Source: an uncultured Oscillospiraceae bacterium
GTDB taxonomy: Bacteria > Bacillota > Clostridia > Oscillospirales > Oscillospiraceae
DNA: 13,956 nucleotides
Assembly (NCBI GenBank): GCA_910577805.1
Contig: CAJTOE010000054.1
Coordinates: forward strand, 1 to 13,956
Direction: 5' to 3'
Each line of letters begins with the position of its first letter. Position 1 is the stretch's first letter. This document shows, one piece after another, positions 7,510 through 13,931 of this stretch. Under the pieces are notes generated by a model. That model saw only the letters and a list, made by a program, of their open reading frames with translations. It ran no database searches and was not told the DNA's origin. The position numbers and the translations under genes were made by a program.

Positions 7510-8840
7510 GGAAGCTCCCTCGTTTTCTGGAGATAGATACGGCGGCACAGGGGCAGCGCCGCACAGCAGGCAAAACCCTCCGCCAGAGGGAAGGCCAGCC
7601 ACACCCACTCCGGGGCGAAGCGGACAAAGCCGTAGGCCATGGGCAGCAGCAGGACGAGCTGGCGCAGTACGGCGGTCAGCAGGGCCAGGCGGCTCTTGCC
7701 CAGGGATTGAAAGGCGGCGCAGCTCACAAAACAGCCCGCGGCAAAGGGGAAGTTCAGTCCCGCAATGCGCAGGGCGGCCAGACCCAGGGTCATACCGGCC
7801 CCCTCCGCCCGGAAGCCGTATTGCAGCAGGGGCGGTGCAATGAGAAACAGCAGCAGGCTCCCAGCCGCCGCCACGCCGCAGGCCATTTTCAGGCCGAAAA
7901 TCAGCCCGTCCCGGACCCGCTGGCGGTCCCTGGCCCCGAAATTGTAGCTCAGGATGGACACCAGGGCGTTGTTGATGCCGTTGACCGGCATAATCACAAA
8001 GGTCTGGACTTTGAAGTAGACCCCCATGGCCCACACCGCCTTCGTGGCCCACAGGTTCAGGATCTGGTTCATGCCCAGGGTCATCACACTGTTCAGCCCC
8101 TGCATCAGGGCGGCGGGGGCGGCAATGGACAGGATCTCCCCCAGCACCTTGCCCTGGATCCGGAAGTGCTTTAACGTAATGGGGAGCTGTTCTCCCAGCC
8201 GGGAAATGAGGACCAGCCCCACCAGCCCGCCGGTGATCTGTCCAATGACGGTGGCGACGGCGGCGCCCTTCACCCCCATGCCGAAGCCGAAAATCAGCAC
8301 CGGGTCCAGGATCAGGTTGACCACCGCGCCGGAGCCCTGGACGATCATAAAGCCCTTGGGGTTGCCGGTACACTGCAAAATGCGCTCGCAGAAAAATTGC
8401 AGGCATTGTCCAAAGCACATGCCGCAGCAGATGGACAGGTATTCCCGGCCCAGAGCGGCGACCACCGGGTCGGAGGTGGACATGCGGAAGAACGCCCCCG
8501 CCCCCAGCAGGCCGAAGGTCAGAAAAATCAGCGCGTTGACGGCGTAGAGGAACAGCCCGTGGTGGACCACCGTGACTGCGGAGGTTTTATCGCCCTGGCC
8601 CAGGCGCTTGGAGAGGGTGGCGTTGAAGCCCACGCCCAGGCCTACGCAGCAGGCGATCATCAAAAGCTGCACCGGGTAGGCGTAGGACAGGGCCAGAAAT
8701 TCCTGATCCCCCACCTGGGCCACGCAGACGCTGTCCACCATGTTGTACAGCGCTGAAATCAGCATGGAGCACATGATGGGCAGAGACATAGTCACCACAA
8801 GGCGTTTGATGGGCATAGCGCCCAGGATGTTGTCACCCAT
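7506..8840 (-). CDS. MATE-family multidrug/metabolite exporter
   Basis: A 444-residue MATE transporter with about 12 hydrophobic segments, expected to export cationic compounds or metabolites using a sodium or proton gradient. Typical MATE features include LPIMCSMLISALYNMVDS near the N-terminus (about 18-35), GLGVGFNATLSKRLGQGD in the first loop, and a second-half segment with KVQTFVIMPVNGINNALVSI. Start ATG 8840 is favoured over an in-frame extension because it has GGAG 7 nt upstream and overlaps the preceding oxidase stop by 8 nt. Its own stop overlaps the next start by 4 nt, so both neighbours are translationally coupled. Whether it exports a product of the oxidase beside it is inference. 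Confidence 0.92.
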   Translation of the reverse strand: MGDNILGAMPIKRLVVTMSLPIMCSMLISALYNMVDSVCVAQVGDQEFLALSYAYPVQLLMIACCVGLGVGFNATLSKRLGQGDKTSAVTVVHHGLFLYAVNALIFLTFGLLGAGAFFRMSTSDPVVAALGREYLSICCGMCFGQCLQFFCERILQCTGNPKGFMIVQGSGAVVNLILDPVLIFGFGMGVKGAAVATVIGQITGGLVGLVLISRLGEQLPITLKHFRIQGKVLGEILSIAAPAALMQGLNSVMTLGMNQILNLWATKAVWAMGVYFKVQTFVIMPVNGINNALVSILSYNFGARDRQRVRDGLIFGLKMACGVAAAGSLLLFLIAPPLLQYGFRAEGAGMTLGLAALRIAGLNFPFAAGCFVSCAAFQSLGKSRLALLTAVLRQLVLLLPMAYGFVRFAPEWVWLAFPLAEGFACCAALPLCRRIYLQKTRELP

Positions 8841-9849
8841 AGAGCAGCTCCGAGGAGATTTCTGCCAGGGAGTGGACCCCGCACATGGACATTGCGTCCT
8901 CCAGCTCTCCCTTGAGCTTTTGGGTGAGCAGGGCCACGCCCTCCTCCTGACCGCCATAGACCGCGGTGACGTAGGGCCGGGCCAAAATAGCCGCGTCCGC
9001 CCCCATAGCCAGGGCCTTGCACACATCCAGACCGGAACGAAGTCCGCCGTCCACCAGGACCATCATCTGGCCCTTCACCGCCTGGGCGATGGCGGGCAGG
9101 ACCTGGGAGGTGGCAGGGGTCCCGTCCAGCACCCGGCCTCCGTGGTTGGAGACGACGATGCCCGCCGCACCGGCCTCCAGGGCTTTCTGCGCGCCCCGGA
9201 CGGTCATGATGCCTTTTAGAATAAAGGGCACCTTGGCGTATTCAATGATTTCCCGCAGCTCCGCCACGGTCTTGCTCCCGGCGGGGGGCGTGAGGCCCTT
9301 CAGGAAGGGCAGACCCGCCGCGTCGATGTCCATGGCAAAGACTTTCGCGCCGCAGGCCTTCGCCGCGTCCAGCTTGGCGAACACGGTGTCCCGGTCCCAG
9401 GGTTTTACCGTGGGGATGCCCCGGCCTCCGGCGTCTCCGATGGCCTGGGCCGCGGCCTGGAACACGGAGGGGTCCGTGCCGTCGCCGGTGAACGCGGCGA
9501 TACCGGCCTTGTTGCAGGCGGGGACCAGAATGGTGTTATAGGCGGAGTCGTCATATTTGCCGCCATAGTGGAGCTTGACCGCCCCCACCGGCCCGGCAAA
9601 TACGGGCAAATCGTAGCGCTCGCCGAAGAAGTCGAAGCTGGTATCCACAGGGCCGTTGGCGCAGATGGTGTCCATGTTAAGGCAGACCTGCTGCCAGCCC
9701 TCATAGTTGCGCTGGGCCACGGTGCCGGTGCCCTTTGCGCCGGGGCCGGGCATGGAGGCCCCGCAGGCCTTGCCGTTGCAGACAGGGCAGGCCTTGCAGT
9801 AAGGTCCGCTGCAAGTGCGGGCGGCGGCTAAAACATCCTGATATGTCAT
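8833..9849 (-). CDS. FMN-dependent alpha-hydroxy-acid oxidizing protein with N-terminal Cys cluster
   Basis: A 338-residue member of the FMN-dependent alpha-hydroxy-acid oxidase/dehydrogenase family (lactate, glycolate or mandelate oxidising enzymes; TIM barrel). The FMN and active-site motifs are LKGIM (211-215), SNHGGR (234-239, catalytic His236 and substrate-binding Arg239) and DGGLRSG (267-273). The N-terminus differs from classical LldD or lactate oxidase: it has five cysteines in residues 13-29 (Cys13, 18, 21, 24, 29) followed by GPGAKGTG. This arrangement is, to my knowledge, a clostridial subgroup of unassigned substrate. Start ATG 9849 has GGGGAG 6 nt upstream. It is first in a four-gene operon with MATE, AI-2E and GalM genes, and it follows a strong promoter. 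Confidence 0.9.
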   Translation of the reverse strand: MTYQDVLAAARTCSGPYCKACPVCNGKACGASMPGPGAKGTGTVAQRNYEGWQQVCLNMDTICANGPVDTSFDFFGERYDLPVFAGPVGAVKLHYGGKYDDSAYNTILVPACNKAGIAAFTGDGTDPSVFQAAAQAIGDAGGRGIPTVKPWDRDTVFAKLDAAKACGAKVFAMDIDAAGLPFLKGLTPPAGSKTVAELREIIEYAKVPFILKGIMTVRGAQKALEAGAAGIVVSNHGGRVLDGTPATSQVLPAIAQAVKGQMMVLVDGGLRSGLDVCKALAMGADAAILARPYVTAVYGGQEEGVALLTQKLKGELEDAMSMCGVHSLAEISSELLYG

Positions 9850-9874
9850 AAAATGCTCCCCTTTCTTTTTTTGA

Positions 9875-9903
9875 ATTGTATCCTGAAAATGAAAATCCGT
9901 CAA
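9875..9903 (-). promoter_or_regulatory. Sigma-A-type promoter of the oxidase-MATE-AI-2E-galM operon
   Basis: On the minus strand, TTGACG (9903-9898) and TACAAT (9880-9875) are separated by 17 nt, each with 5 of 6 consensus matches. Transcription would start near 9868, giving a short leader of about 20 nt that contains the GGGGAG site. The repeat block begins directly upstream of the -35 box. Confidence 0.85.
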
Positions 9904-9906
9904 GTC

Positions 9907-10033
9907 ATCTGTGGGGGGATTTGGAGGTGACTGGCAGTCTCAGTGAGATGGCCCGCCCGGGGGGGGCGAGGGCATTGGAGGTGACTGAAAATCTCAGCAA
10001 AATGGCCCGCCCAGGGAGTCGGGCCCCACAGAT
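9907..10033. repeat. 10-bp inverted repeat flanking the tandem repeats
   Basis: ATCTGTGGGG (9907-9916) is the exact reverse complement of CCCCACAGAT (10024-10033). A third related copy, CCCCACAGAC, lies at 10273-10282. The right copy also forms part of the longer inverted repeat 10000-10272, so alternative pairings are possible. Confidence 0.7.
9921..10012. repeat. Two tandem copies of a 38-bp repeat, period 54 bp
   Basis: Copy 1 (9921-9958) and copy 2 (9975-10012) both begin TTGGAGGTGACTG and end ATGGCCCGCCC, with six mismatches between, all around a shared TCTCAG. The spacer between them is GC-rich. An inverted trace of the left end, CAGTCACTCC, lies at 10304-10313. No coding signal explains them. 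Confidence 0.85.
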
Positions 10034-10272
10034 TGGTCGGTGCCCCTCCCCCCCCTCATCCGTCTGGCCTCCGGCCAGGTCCCCTACCCCCTCTGTCTCG
10101 CTACGCTCGACATCTCCCCCTGACAGGGGGAGTCGGCCTTCCCCCGCCAGGGGGGAAGGCTTATCGGTGCGCCTACCGAGACTACTATGCAGTCATGCAA
10201 GTGCTAGTGTTGGAGCCTTCCCCCATAACGGAGAAGTGAACTGTGGGACCCGACCCCCTGGGCGGGTCATTT
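10000..10272. repeat. 273-bp element bounded by 32-bp imperfect inverted repeats
   Basis: The left arm 10000-10031 and right arm 10241-10272 are reverse complements: 29 Watson-Crick pairs, one G-T pair and two mismatches over 32 positions. Inside are further stems: CTGGCC/GGCCAG around TCC (10064-10078), CTCCCCC/GGGGGAG (10114-10132) and a 10-bp GCCTTCCCCC/GGGGGAAGGC stem (10136-10160). No reading frame inside shows gene features. It could be a MITE-like remnant, a structured non-coding RNA, or a mosaic of dispersed repeats. No convincing target-site duplication was seen at its borders. Confidence 0.8.
10051..10075. repeat. GC-rich dispersed repeat, copy 1
   Basis: Twenty-five bases containing CTCATCCGTCTGGCCTCCGG are identical to 13932-13956 at the right edge of the window. 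The copy sits inside the inverted-repeat element and continues into CT-rich, hairpin-forming sequence. Confidence 0.85.
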
Positions 10273-10314
10273 CCCCACAGACTTCCGTTCACCCCTCCCG
10301 CGTGCAGTCACTCC

Positions 10315-10533
10315 TTACCGTGGATACGGCGTGCGCTCTTTGGTCAGGCCCAGAAGGTAATCCACACTGGTGTGATACAGTTCCGCCAATCGAATCAGAA
10401 TTTCCGGTGACATCGAATTTGCGCCAGTCTCATAGGCGGAATACGTGCGTCGGTTTACCCCCAGGTAATCTGCGACATACTGCTGTGTCCAGTCGTGGTC
10501 CTCTCTTAGATTGCGTATATTATAATAAATCAC
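10315..10533 (-). CDS. Small XRE-family HTH transcriptional regulator
   Basis: A 72-residue DNA-binding protein that is almost entirely one HTH_XRE (Cro/C1-type) domain. Residues about 5-62 read IRNLREDHDWTQQYVADYLG, then VNRRTYSAYETG, then a SPEILIRLAELYHTSVDYLLG ending. This matches the usual five-helix pattern with WTQQYVADYLGV as the first part of the helix-turn-helix. A GTG start at 10533 is chosen because GGGGTGA lies 5 nt before it; an in-frame ATG at 10602 would run through the palindromic operator. It is divergent from a second HTH gene and probably autoregulates through the palindrome between them. Confidence 0.85.
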   Translation of the reverse strand: MIYYNIRNLREDHDWTQQYVADYLGVNRRTYSAYETGANSMSPEILIRLAELYHTSVDYLLGLTKERTPYPR

Positions 10534-10551
10534 GAGATTCACCCCGGATTT

Positions 10552-10557
10552 ATTATA
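10552..10557 (-). promoter_or_regulatory. Putative -10 box of the minus-strand XRE gene
   Basis: A perfect TATAAT on the minus strand lies 18 nt before the GTG start and directly abuts the palindrome. No good -35 box is found at 16-18 nt spacing, which would fall in the centre of the palindrome, so the promoter may be weak or activator-dependent. Confidence 0.5.
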
Positions 10558-10603
10558 TATGCCAGTATTTATGCCATTGACTTTTGGCATAAATACTGGC
10601 ATA
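10558..10603. promoter_or_regulatory. Palindromic operator between divergent XRE genes
   Basis: Perfect 19-bp arms (10558-10576 and 10585-10603) flank an 8-nt centre, TTGACTTT. Each arm holds two ATGCCA half-sites (10559-10564, 10571-10576) or their complement TGGCAT (10585-10590, 10597-10602), giving four regularly spaced half-sites. The inner pair, ATGCCA-N8-TGGCAT, has the geometry of a dimer operator. It covers the -35 to -10 region of the plus-strand promoter and abuts the minus-strand -10 box. Confidence 0.85.
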
Positions 10604-10605
10604 AT
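10577..10605 (+). promoter_or_regulatory. Promoter of the plus-strand XRE gene, buried in the palindrome
   Basis: TTGACT (10577-10582) and CATAAT (10600-10605) are 17 nt apart, each with 5 of 6 consensus matches, and TGG before CATAAT makes it an extended -10. The -35 lies in the palindrome centre and the spacer is the right arm, so a bound repressor would block polymerase. Confidence 0.8.
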
Positions 10606-10612
10606 ATTTTTG

Positions 10613-10619
10613 AGGTGAT
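10613..10619 (+). promoter_or_regulatory. Ribosome binding site of the plus-strand XRE gene
   Basis: AGGTGAT lies 4 nt ahead of ATG 10624, with GAGGTGA spanning 10612-10618. It favours ATG 10624 over the GTG at 10615, which lies inside this site. Confidence 0.65.
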
Positions 10620-10623
10620 AAGA

Positions 10624-10863
10624 ATGAAAGAAAGTGAATTAGAGAATAAACATTCTTGTTATATAAAATGTTTTTGTGATAAAATTCATAAATTTCGCAT
10701 ACTAAAAAATCTGTCTTTGCATGAGCTGGCAGAGCGTAGCGGTTTGCCGTTGAAGATGCTGGAAGCGCTGGAGCGGGGTGTTATTCCGGAAGAAATGTTG
10801 ATAAGTGATGCTTACTATTTGGCAGAAGTATTTCAATGTGAAATGAAAGAATTGTTCCAATAA
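10624..10863 (+). CDS. Small HTH (XRE-like) protein
   Basis: A 79-residue protein whose residues about 20-76 look like a Cro/C1-type HTH: KIHKFRILKNLSLHELAERS, then GLPLKMLEALERG, then a segment ending AEVFQCEMKELF. The pattern (scaffold helix, SLHELAERSGL turn, ALERG, final hydrophobic helix) matches XRE domains, though helix three is less canonical than in its divergent neighbour. The N-terminal 19 residues are polar with three cysteines nearby. The coding sequence is markedly AT-rich compared with the flanking metG and repeat block, suggesting a foreign origin or relaxed constraint. It starts at ATG 10624 after AGGTGAT. A strong hairpin terminator includes its stop codon. No toxin, integrase or phage gene accompanies the pair. 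Confidence 0.8.
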   Translation: MKESELENKHSCYIKCFCDKIHKFRILKNLSLHELAERSGLPLKMLEALERGVIPEEMLISDAYYLAEVFQCEMKELFQ

Positions 10864-10888
10864 GGGCCGCCCCGAAGGGCGGCCCTTA
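10861..10888. terminator. Terminator hairpin between XRE gene and metG
   Basis: A perfect 12-bp stem, TAAGGGCCGCCC with GGGCGGCCCTTA, closes a CGAA loop and begins with the stop codon of the small HTH gene. The T-tract after it is poor (CTTGTTT on the plus strand, TTATTGG-like on the minus strand). It probably serves both the HTH gene and convergent metG, which stops 25 nt away. Confidence 0.8.
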
Positions 10889-10913
10889 CTTGTTTCCTCT
10901 CAACCAGTATCAA

Positions 10914-12884
10914 TCAGCACATCTTCGCGCCGGCGGGAATCTTGTCGTCCAGCATCAGCAGATTCAACCGCTCCTCGCCCTGCTCGGTGTGGACGGCGGA
11001 AATCAGCATCCCGTTGGACTCCAGCCCCATCATCTTCCGGGGCGGCAGATTGACAATCGCCATCAGCGTCTTGCCCACCAGCTCCTCAGGCTTGTAGTAC
11101 GTGGCGATACCGGACAAAATCTGCCGGTCTGCGCCGGTGCCGTCGTCCAGGGTGAACTTCAGCAGCTTGGCGGATTTCTTCACGTTCTCACAGGCCTTGA
11201 CCTTGACCGCACGGAAATCCGACTTGCAGAAGGTATCGAAATCCACCTTCTCCTCCGTCTGCGGCTCCACCTCCAGGGCGGGGAGCGCGGCTTTTCTGGC
11301 CTGGGCCGCGGCTTCCTCCAGCTCCGCCAGAGCCTTGTCCATATCAATGCGGGGGAACAGGTTCTCCCCGCGGACCACAGACACGGTTTTCGGCAGGACC
11401 GCCCACTGTCCGGCGCTCTCCCAGGTGCAGCTGGCCCCGTCCGCGCTTGCACCGATCTGGCGCAGGATTTCCGCAGAGGAGGTGGGGATGAACGGCGTGA
11501 GCAGAATCGCGCAGACCCGTAAGGTCTCCAGCAGATTGTACATCACGCAGGCCAGCCGGGGACCGTTGGCCTCCATGTCCTTTGCCAGCACCCAGGGGGT
11601 GTTTTCGTCAATATACTTGTTGGCCCGGCCAATCACCTTGAAAATCTCCGCAAGGGCGTTGTGGATGGCGAACTTTTCCATCTGCGCCTCGTAGCGGTCC
11701 CGCAGGCCCTTGACCATCGCAACCAGCTCGTCGTCCATCTCCCCTTGGAAGCGCTGCTCGGCGGGGAGCTGCCCGTCAAAATATTTGCCCACCATGGACA
11801 CGGTACGGCTGAGAAGATTGCCCAAATCATTCGCCAGGTCTACATTGATCGTCTGAATCAGCAGCTCATTGGAGAAATTGCCGTCAGAGCCGAAGGGGAA
11901 GGTCCGCAGCAGGAAGAACCGCAGCGCGTCTACCCCGAATTTCTCCGCCAGCAGGTAGGGGTCCACTACGTTGCCCTTGGACTTGGACATCTTGCCGCCG
12001 TCCAGCATCAGCCAGCCGTGGCCAAAGACTTTCTTGGGCAGAGGCTCACCCAGGCTCATGAGGATGGCGGGCCAGATGATGGAGTGAAACCGGACAATTT
12101 CCTTGCCCACGATGTTCACGCCGGGCCACCAGCCCTTGTCGTAGTCGTTGTATTTGTCGTTGCCGTAGCCCAGGGCGGTGATATAGTTTGCCAGCGCGTC
12201 AATCCACACGTAGACCACATGCTTGGGGTCGAAGTCCACCGGGATACCCCAGGTGAAGCTGGTCCGGGAAACGCACAGGTCCTCCAGGCCGGGCTTGATG
12301 AAGTTGTTGACCATCTCGTGGACGCGGGAGCGGGGCTCCAGAAAATCTGTGTTTTCCAGCAGATCCTGGATCTTGTCCGCGTACTTGGACAGCCGGAAGA
12401 AATACGCTTCTTCTTCTGCGTCCTGGACCTCCCGGCCGCAGTCGGGGCACTTGCCGTCCTTGAGCTGGGTCTCGGTCCAGAAGCTTTCGCAGGGCTTGCA
12501 GTATTTTCCGACGTATTTGCCCTTGTAGATGTCGCCGTTGTCGTACATCTTCCGGAAAATCAACTGAATGGATTTTACGTGGTAGCTGTCCGTGGTGCGG
12601 ATGAAGCGGTCGTTGGAAATGTTCATCAGCTTCCACAGGTCCAGCACGCCGCCGGGGGCGGAGACGATGCTGTCCACGAACTCCTGGGGCGTTTTGCCCG
12701 CCTCACGGGCCTTGTCCTCGATTTTCTGGCCGTGCTCGTCGGTGCCGGTGAGAAACAGCACGTCACAGCCCTGGAGGCGCTTATAACGGGCCAGGGCGTC
12801 GGTGGCGACGGTGCAGTAGGTGTGGCCGATGTGGAGCTTATCGCTGGGGTAATAGATGGGTGTTGTGATAAAATACTTTTCCAT
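10914..12884 (-). CDS. metG: Methionyl-tRNA synthetase
   Basis: A 656-residue class I aminoacyl-tRNA synthetase that charges tRNA-Met, including initiator tRNA. It has the HIGH motif exactly at His18-His21, KMSKS at 298-302, and a zinc knuckle with Cys129, Cys132, Cys146 and Cys149. A helical anticodon-binding domain follows (about 340-500). The C-terminus, about 540-656, is an EMAP/Trbp111-type tRNA-binding domain that includes KVDFDTFCKSDFRAVKV and LPPRKMMGLESNGMLI. Architecture and length fit the Bacillus-type enzyme. ATG 12884 has GGGAG 7 nt upstream. The gene follows the membrane protein by 14 nt and presumably shares its promoter. No T-box or S-box leader is seen before it. Confidence 0.98.
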   Translation of the reverse strand: MEKYFITTPIYYPSDKLHIGHTYCTVATDALARYKRLQGCDVLFLTGTDEHGQKIEDKAREAGKTPQEFVDSIVSAPGGVLDLWKLMNISNDRFIRTTDSYHVKSIQLIFRKMYDNGDIYKGKYVGKYCKPCESFWTETQLKDGKCPDCGREVQDAEEEAYFFRLSKYADKIQDLLENTDFLEPRSRVHEMVNNFIKPGLEDLCVSRTSFTWGIPVDFDPKHVVYVWIDALANYITALGYGNDKYNDYDKGWWPGVNIVGKEIVRFHSIIWPAILMSLGEPLPKKVFGHGWLMLDGGKMSKSKGNVVDPYLLAEKFGVDALRFFLLRTFPFGSDGNFSNELLIQTINVDLANDLGNLLSRTVSMVGKYFDGQLPAEQRFQGEMDDELVAMVKGLRDRYEAQMEKFAIHNALAEIFKVIGRANKYIDENTPWVLAKDMEANGPRLACVMYNLLETLRVCAILLTPFIPTSSAEILRQIGASADGASCTWESAGQWAVLPKTVSVVRGENLFPRIDMDKALAELEEAAAQARKAALPALEVEPQTEEKVDFDTFCKSDFRAVKVKACENVKKSAKLLKFTLDDGTGADRQILSGIATYYKPEELVGKTLMAIVNLPPRKMMGLESNGMLISAVHTEQGEERLNLLMLDDKIPAGAKMC

Positions 12885-12898
12885 AAAAATACTCCCTG

Positions 12899-13789
12899 TT
12901 ATTTTTCTGCATCGAATGAAATATTTTGATTCTGGTTTTCTTGGTTATTTTCCGGCTCGTCCAGCGCCCCGGAGGGCATTCGCGGAGCCAGACAGTTTTG
13001 GGTCAAGGCGGCGCTCTGGGCCAGCAGATAGAAAATCAGCGCGGCAATCGCCATGATCTGGAAGGATTCGGGCCGGTCCGCCAGTGAGAGAAGCTGCAAA
13101 TAGACCGCGCACCCGCTGAAAAACAGCGTGATGCGGGGGGCGGGCTTACGGTAGCAGCAGCTTGACACCGCATAGAGCGACACCAGTGTGGTCACCCAGC
13201 CCAGCAGGGACCAGGCGTACCGCAGCAGAAGCGGGTCGCTGGAGTGGGCGACATAGTAGTCGATAAGCATCAGCAGGGCCAGATAACCGGGAGGCAGACT
13301 GCCAATGAGCCAGCCGGAGGCGTTCAGGCCCCGGTAGTTGGACCGGCCAAAGATCAGGACGGAAGCGCCGGCGGCCAGGCACAGTCCCCCGCACAGCACG
13401 GCGATAGCGGGGAAGGGGACGGGGGGCTGGTCGGGGACCCACTGGGCCTGAAGCTCCTGGTAATCCAAAAAGGTGTTCATCAGGCCCAGGCCGCCCGCCG
13501 CCAGCAGCAGAAGCCCGGAGACGGACATGGCGGTGATATAGAGGGAGTTTGGGCAGTAGAAGGGGTTTGGCAGGGCGTCCGGTTCCGGGAGGGGGACGGA
13601 GCGGGAGAGAACCAGGAGCACCAGAGCCAGCAGGGCGCTCAGGAGGAGCAGGCCCAGGGTGGCGGGGTGGTCAGATTGGATGATGCCGGACTGGGGGTCC
13701 ACAGCGGTGGAGAGCTGCCAGGTCCGCAGGGCGAAGCCGGCCAGTCCGCCGAGGACGGCCAGGGCTGGGAGAACGAGCGCTTTTTTCAT
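12899..13789 (-). CDS. Hypothetical multi-pass membrane protein
   Basis: A 296-residue protein I do not recognise. It starts MKKALVLPALAVLGGLAGFA, a possible signal anchor, and shows about eight hydrophobic segments at roughly 4-22, 43-62, 82-105, 125-147, 160-180, 190-212, 219-236 and 243-262. Short charged loops separate them, for example RSVPLPEPDALPNP at 63-76. The C-terminal tail (270-296) is hydrophilic, rich in Asn, Gln and Glu, and probably cytoplasmic. ATG 13789 has AGGAGG 8 nt upstream. It is the first gene of an operon with metG, 14 nt apart, but nothing in the sequence links it to translation. No conserved catalytic motif was found. Confidence 0.8.
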   Translation of the reverse strand: MKKALVLPALAVLGGLAGFALRTWQLSTAVDPQSGIIQSDHPATLGLLLLSALLALVLLVLSRSVPLPEPDALPNPFYCPNSLYITAMSVSGLLLLAAGGLGLMNTFLDYQELQAQWVPDQPPVPFPAIAVLCGGLCLAAGASVLIFGRSNYRGLNASGWLIGSLPPGYLALLMLIDYYVAHSSDPLLLRYAWSLLGWVTTLVSLYAVSSCCYRKPAPRITLFFSGCAVYLQLLSLADRPESFQIMAIAALIFYLLAQSAALTQNCLAPRMPSGALDEPENNQENQNQNISFDAEK

Positions 13790-13831
13790 GGAGAAGGCCT
13801 CCTAATTGGGGAAATAAAAACATACTTGACT

Positions 13832-13860
13832 ATCATATAATAATTTTTGGAAAAATACAA
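13832..13860 (-). promoter_or_regulatory. Probable promoter of the membrane protein-metG operon
   Basis: On the minus strand, TTGTAT (13860-13855) and TATGAT (13837-13832) are 17 nt apart in an AT-rich stretch. The -10 has 5 of 6 matches; the -35 has only 3 of 6. The position, about 45 nt before the ATG, is suitable. Confidence 0.6.
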
Positions 13861-13931
13861 GTGCGGCGGGAAAAAATCTGTGATTTACAGCGGAATGTTT
13901 GAGGTGCGTTGGACGTGCTGCTTCCGCCTTT

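Larger units (their letters stand above)
9904..10314. other. Gene-free repeat-dense interval
   Basis: About 410 bp between the oxidase promoter and the minus-strand XRE gene hold no credible gene. Open frames cross the block, but they run through tandem and inverted repeats, lack a good ribosome binding site and have skewed composition. The content is tandem repeats, the long inverted repeat and several strong hairpins. The stems could also halt transcription of the XRE gene reading into it from the right, although no clear T-tract terminator is present. Confidence 0.75.

Noticed and set aside
9921..10012. CRISPR array
   Set aside because: Only two imperfect units with a 16-bp spacer and no cas genes; repeats differ at six positions.
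9876..10580. Plus-strand open frame through the repeat block
   Set aside because: It runs through tandem repeats, inverted repeats and the XRE gene on the other strand, and its product is low-complexity. The repeated peptide LEV.LS.MARPG reflects the DNA repeat.
11661..12929. Plus-strand open frame of about 420 codons antisense to metG
   Set aside because: metG is certain from its HIGH, KMSKS and zinc motifs; the opposite frame is a stop-poor shadow of its codon usage.
13826..13841. Plus-strand promoter from TTGACT and TATAAT at 13826-13841
   Set aside because: The two boxes are only 4 nt apart and nothing downstream on the plus strand is a gene within the window.
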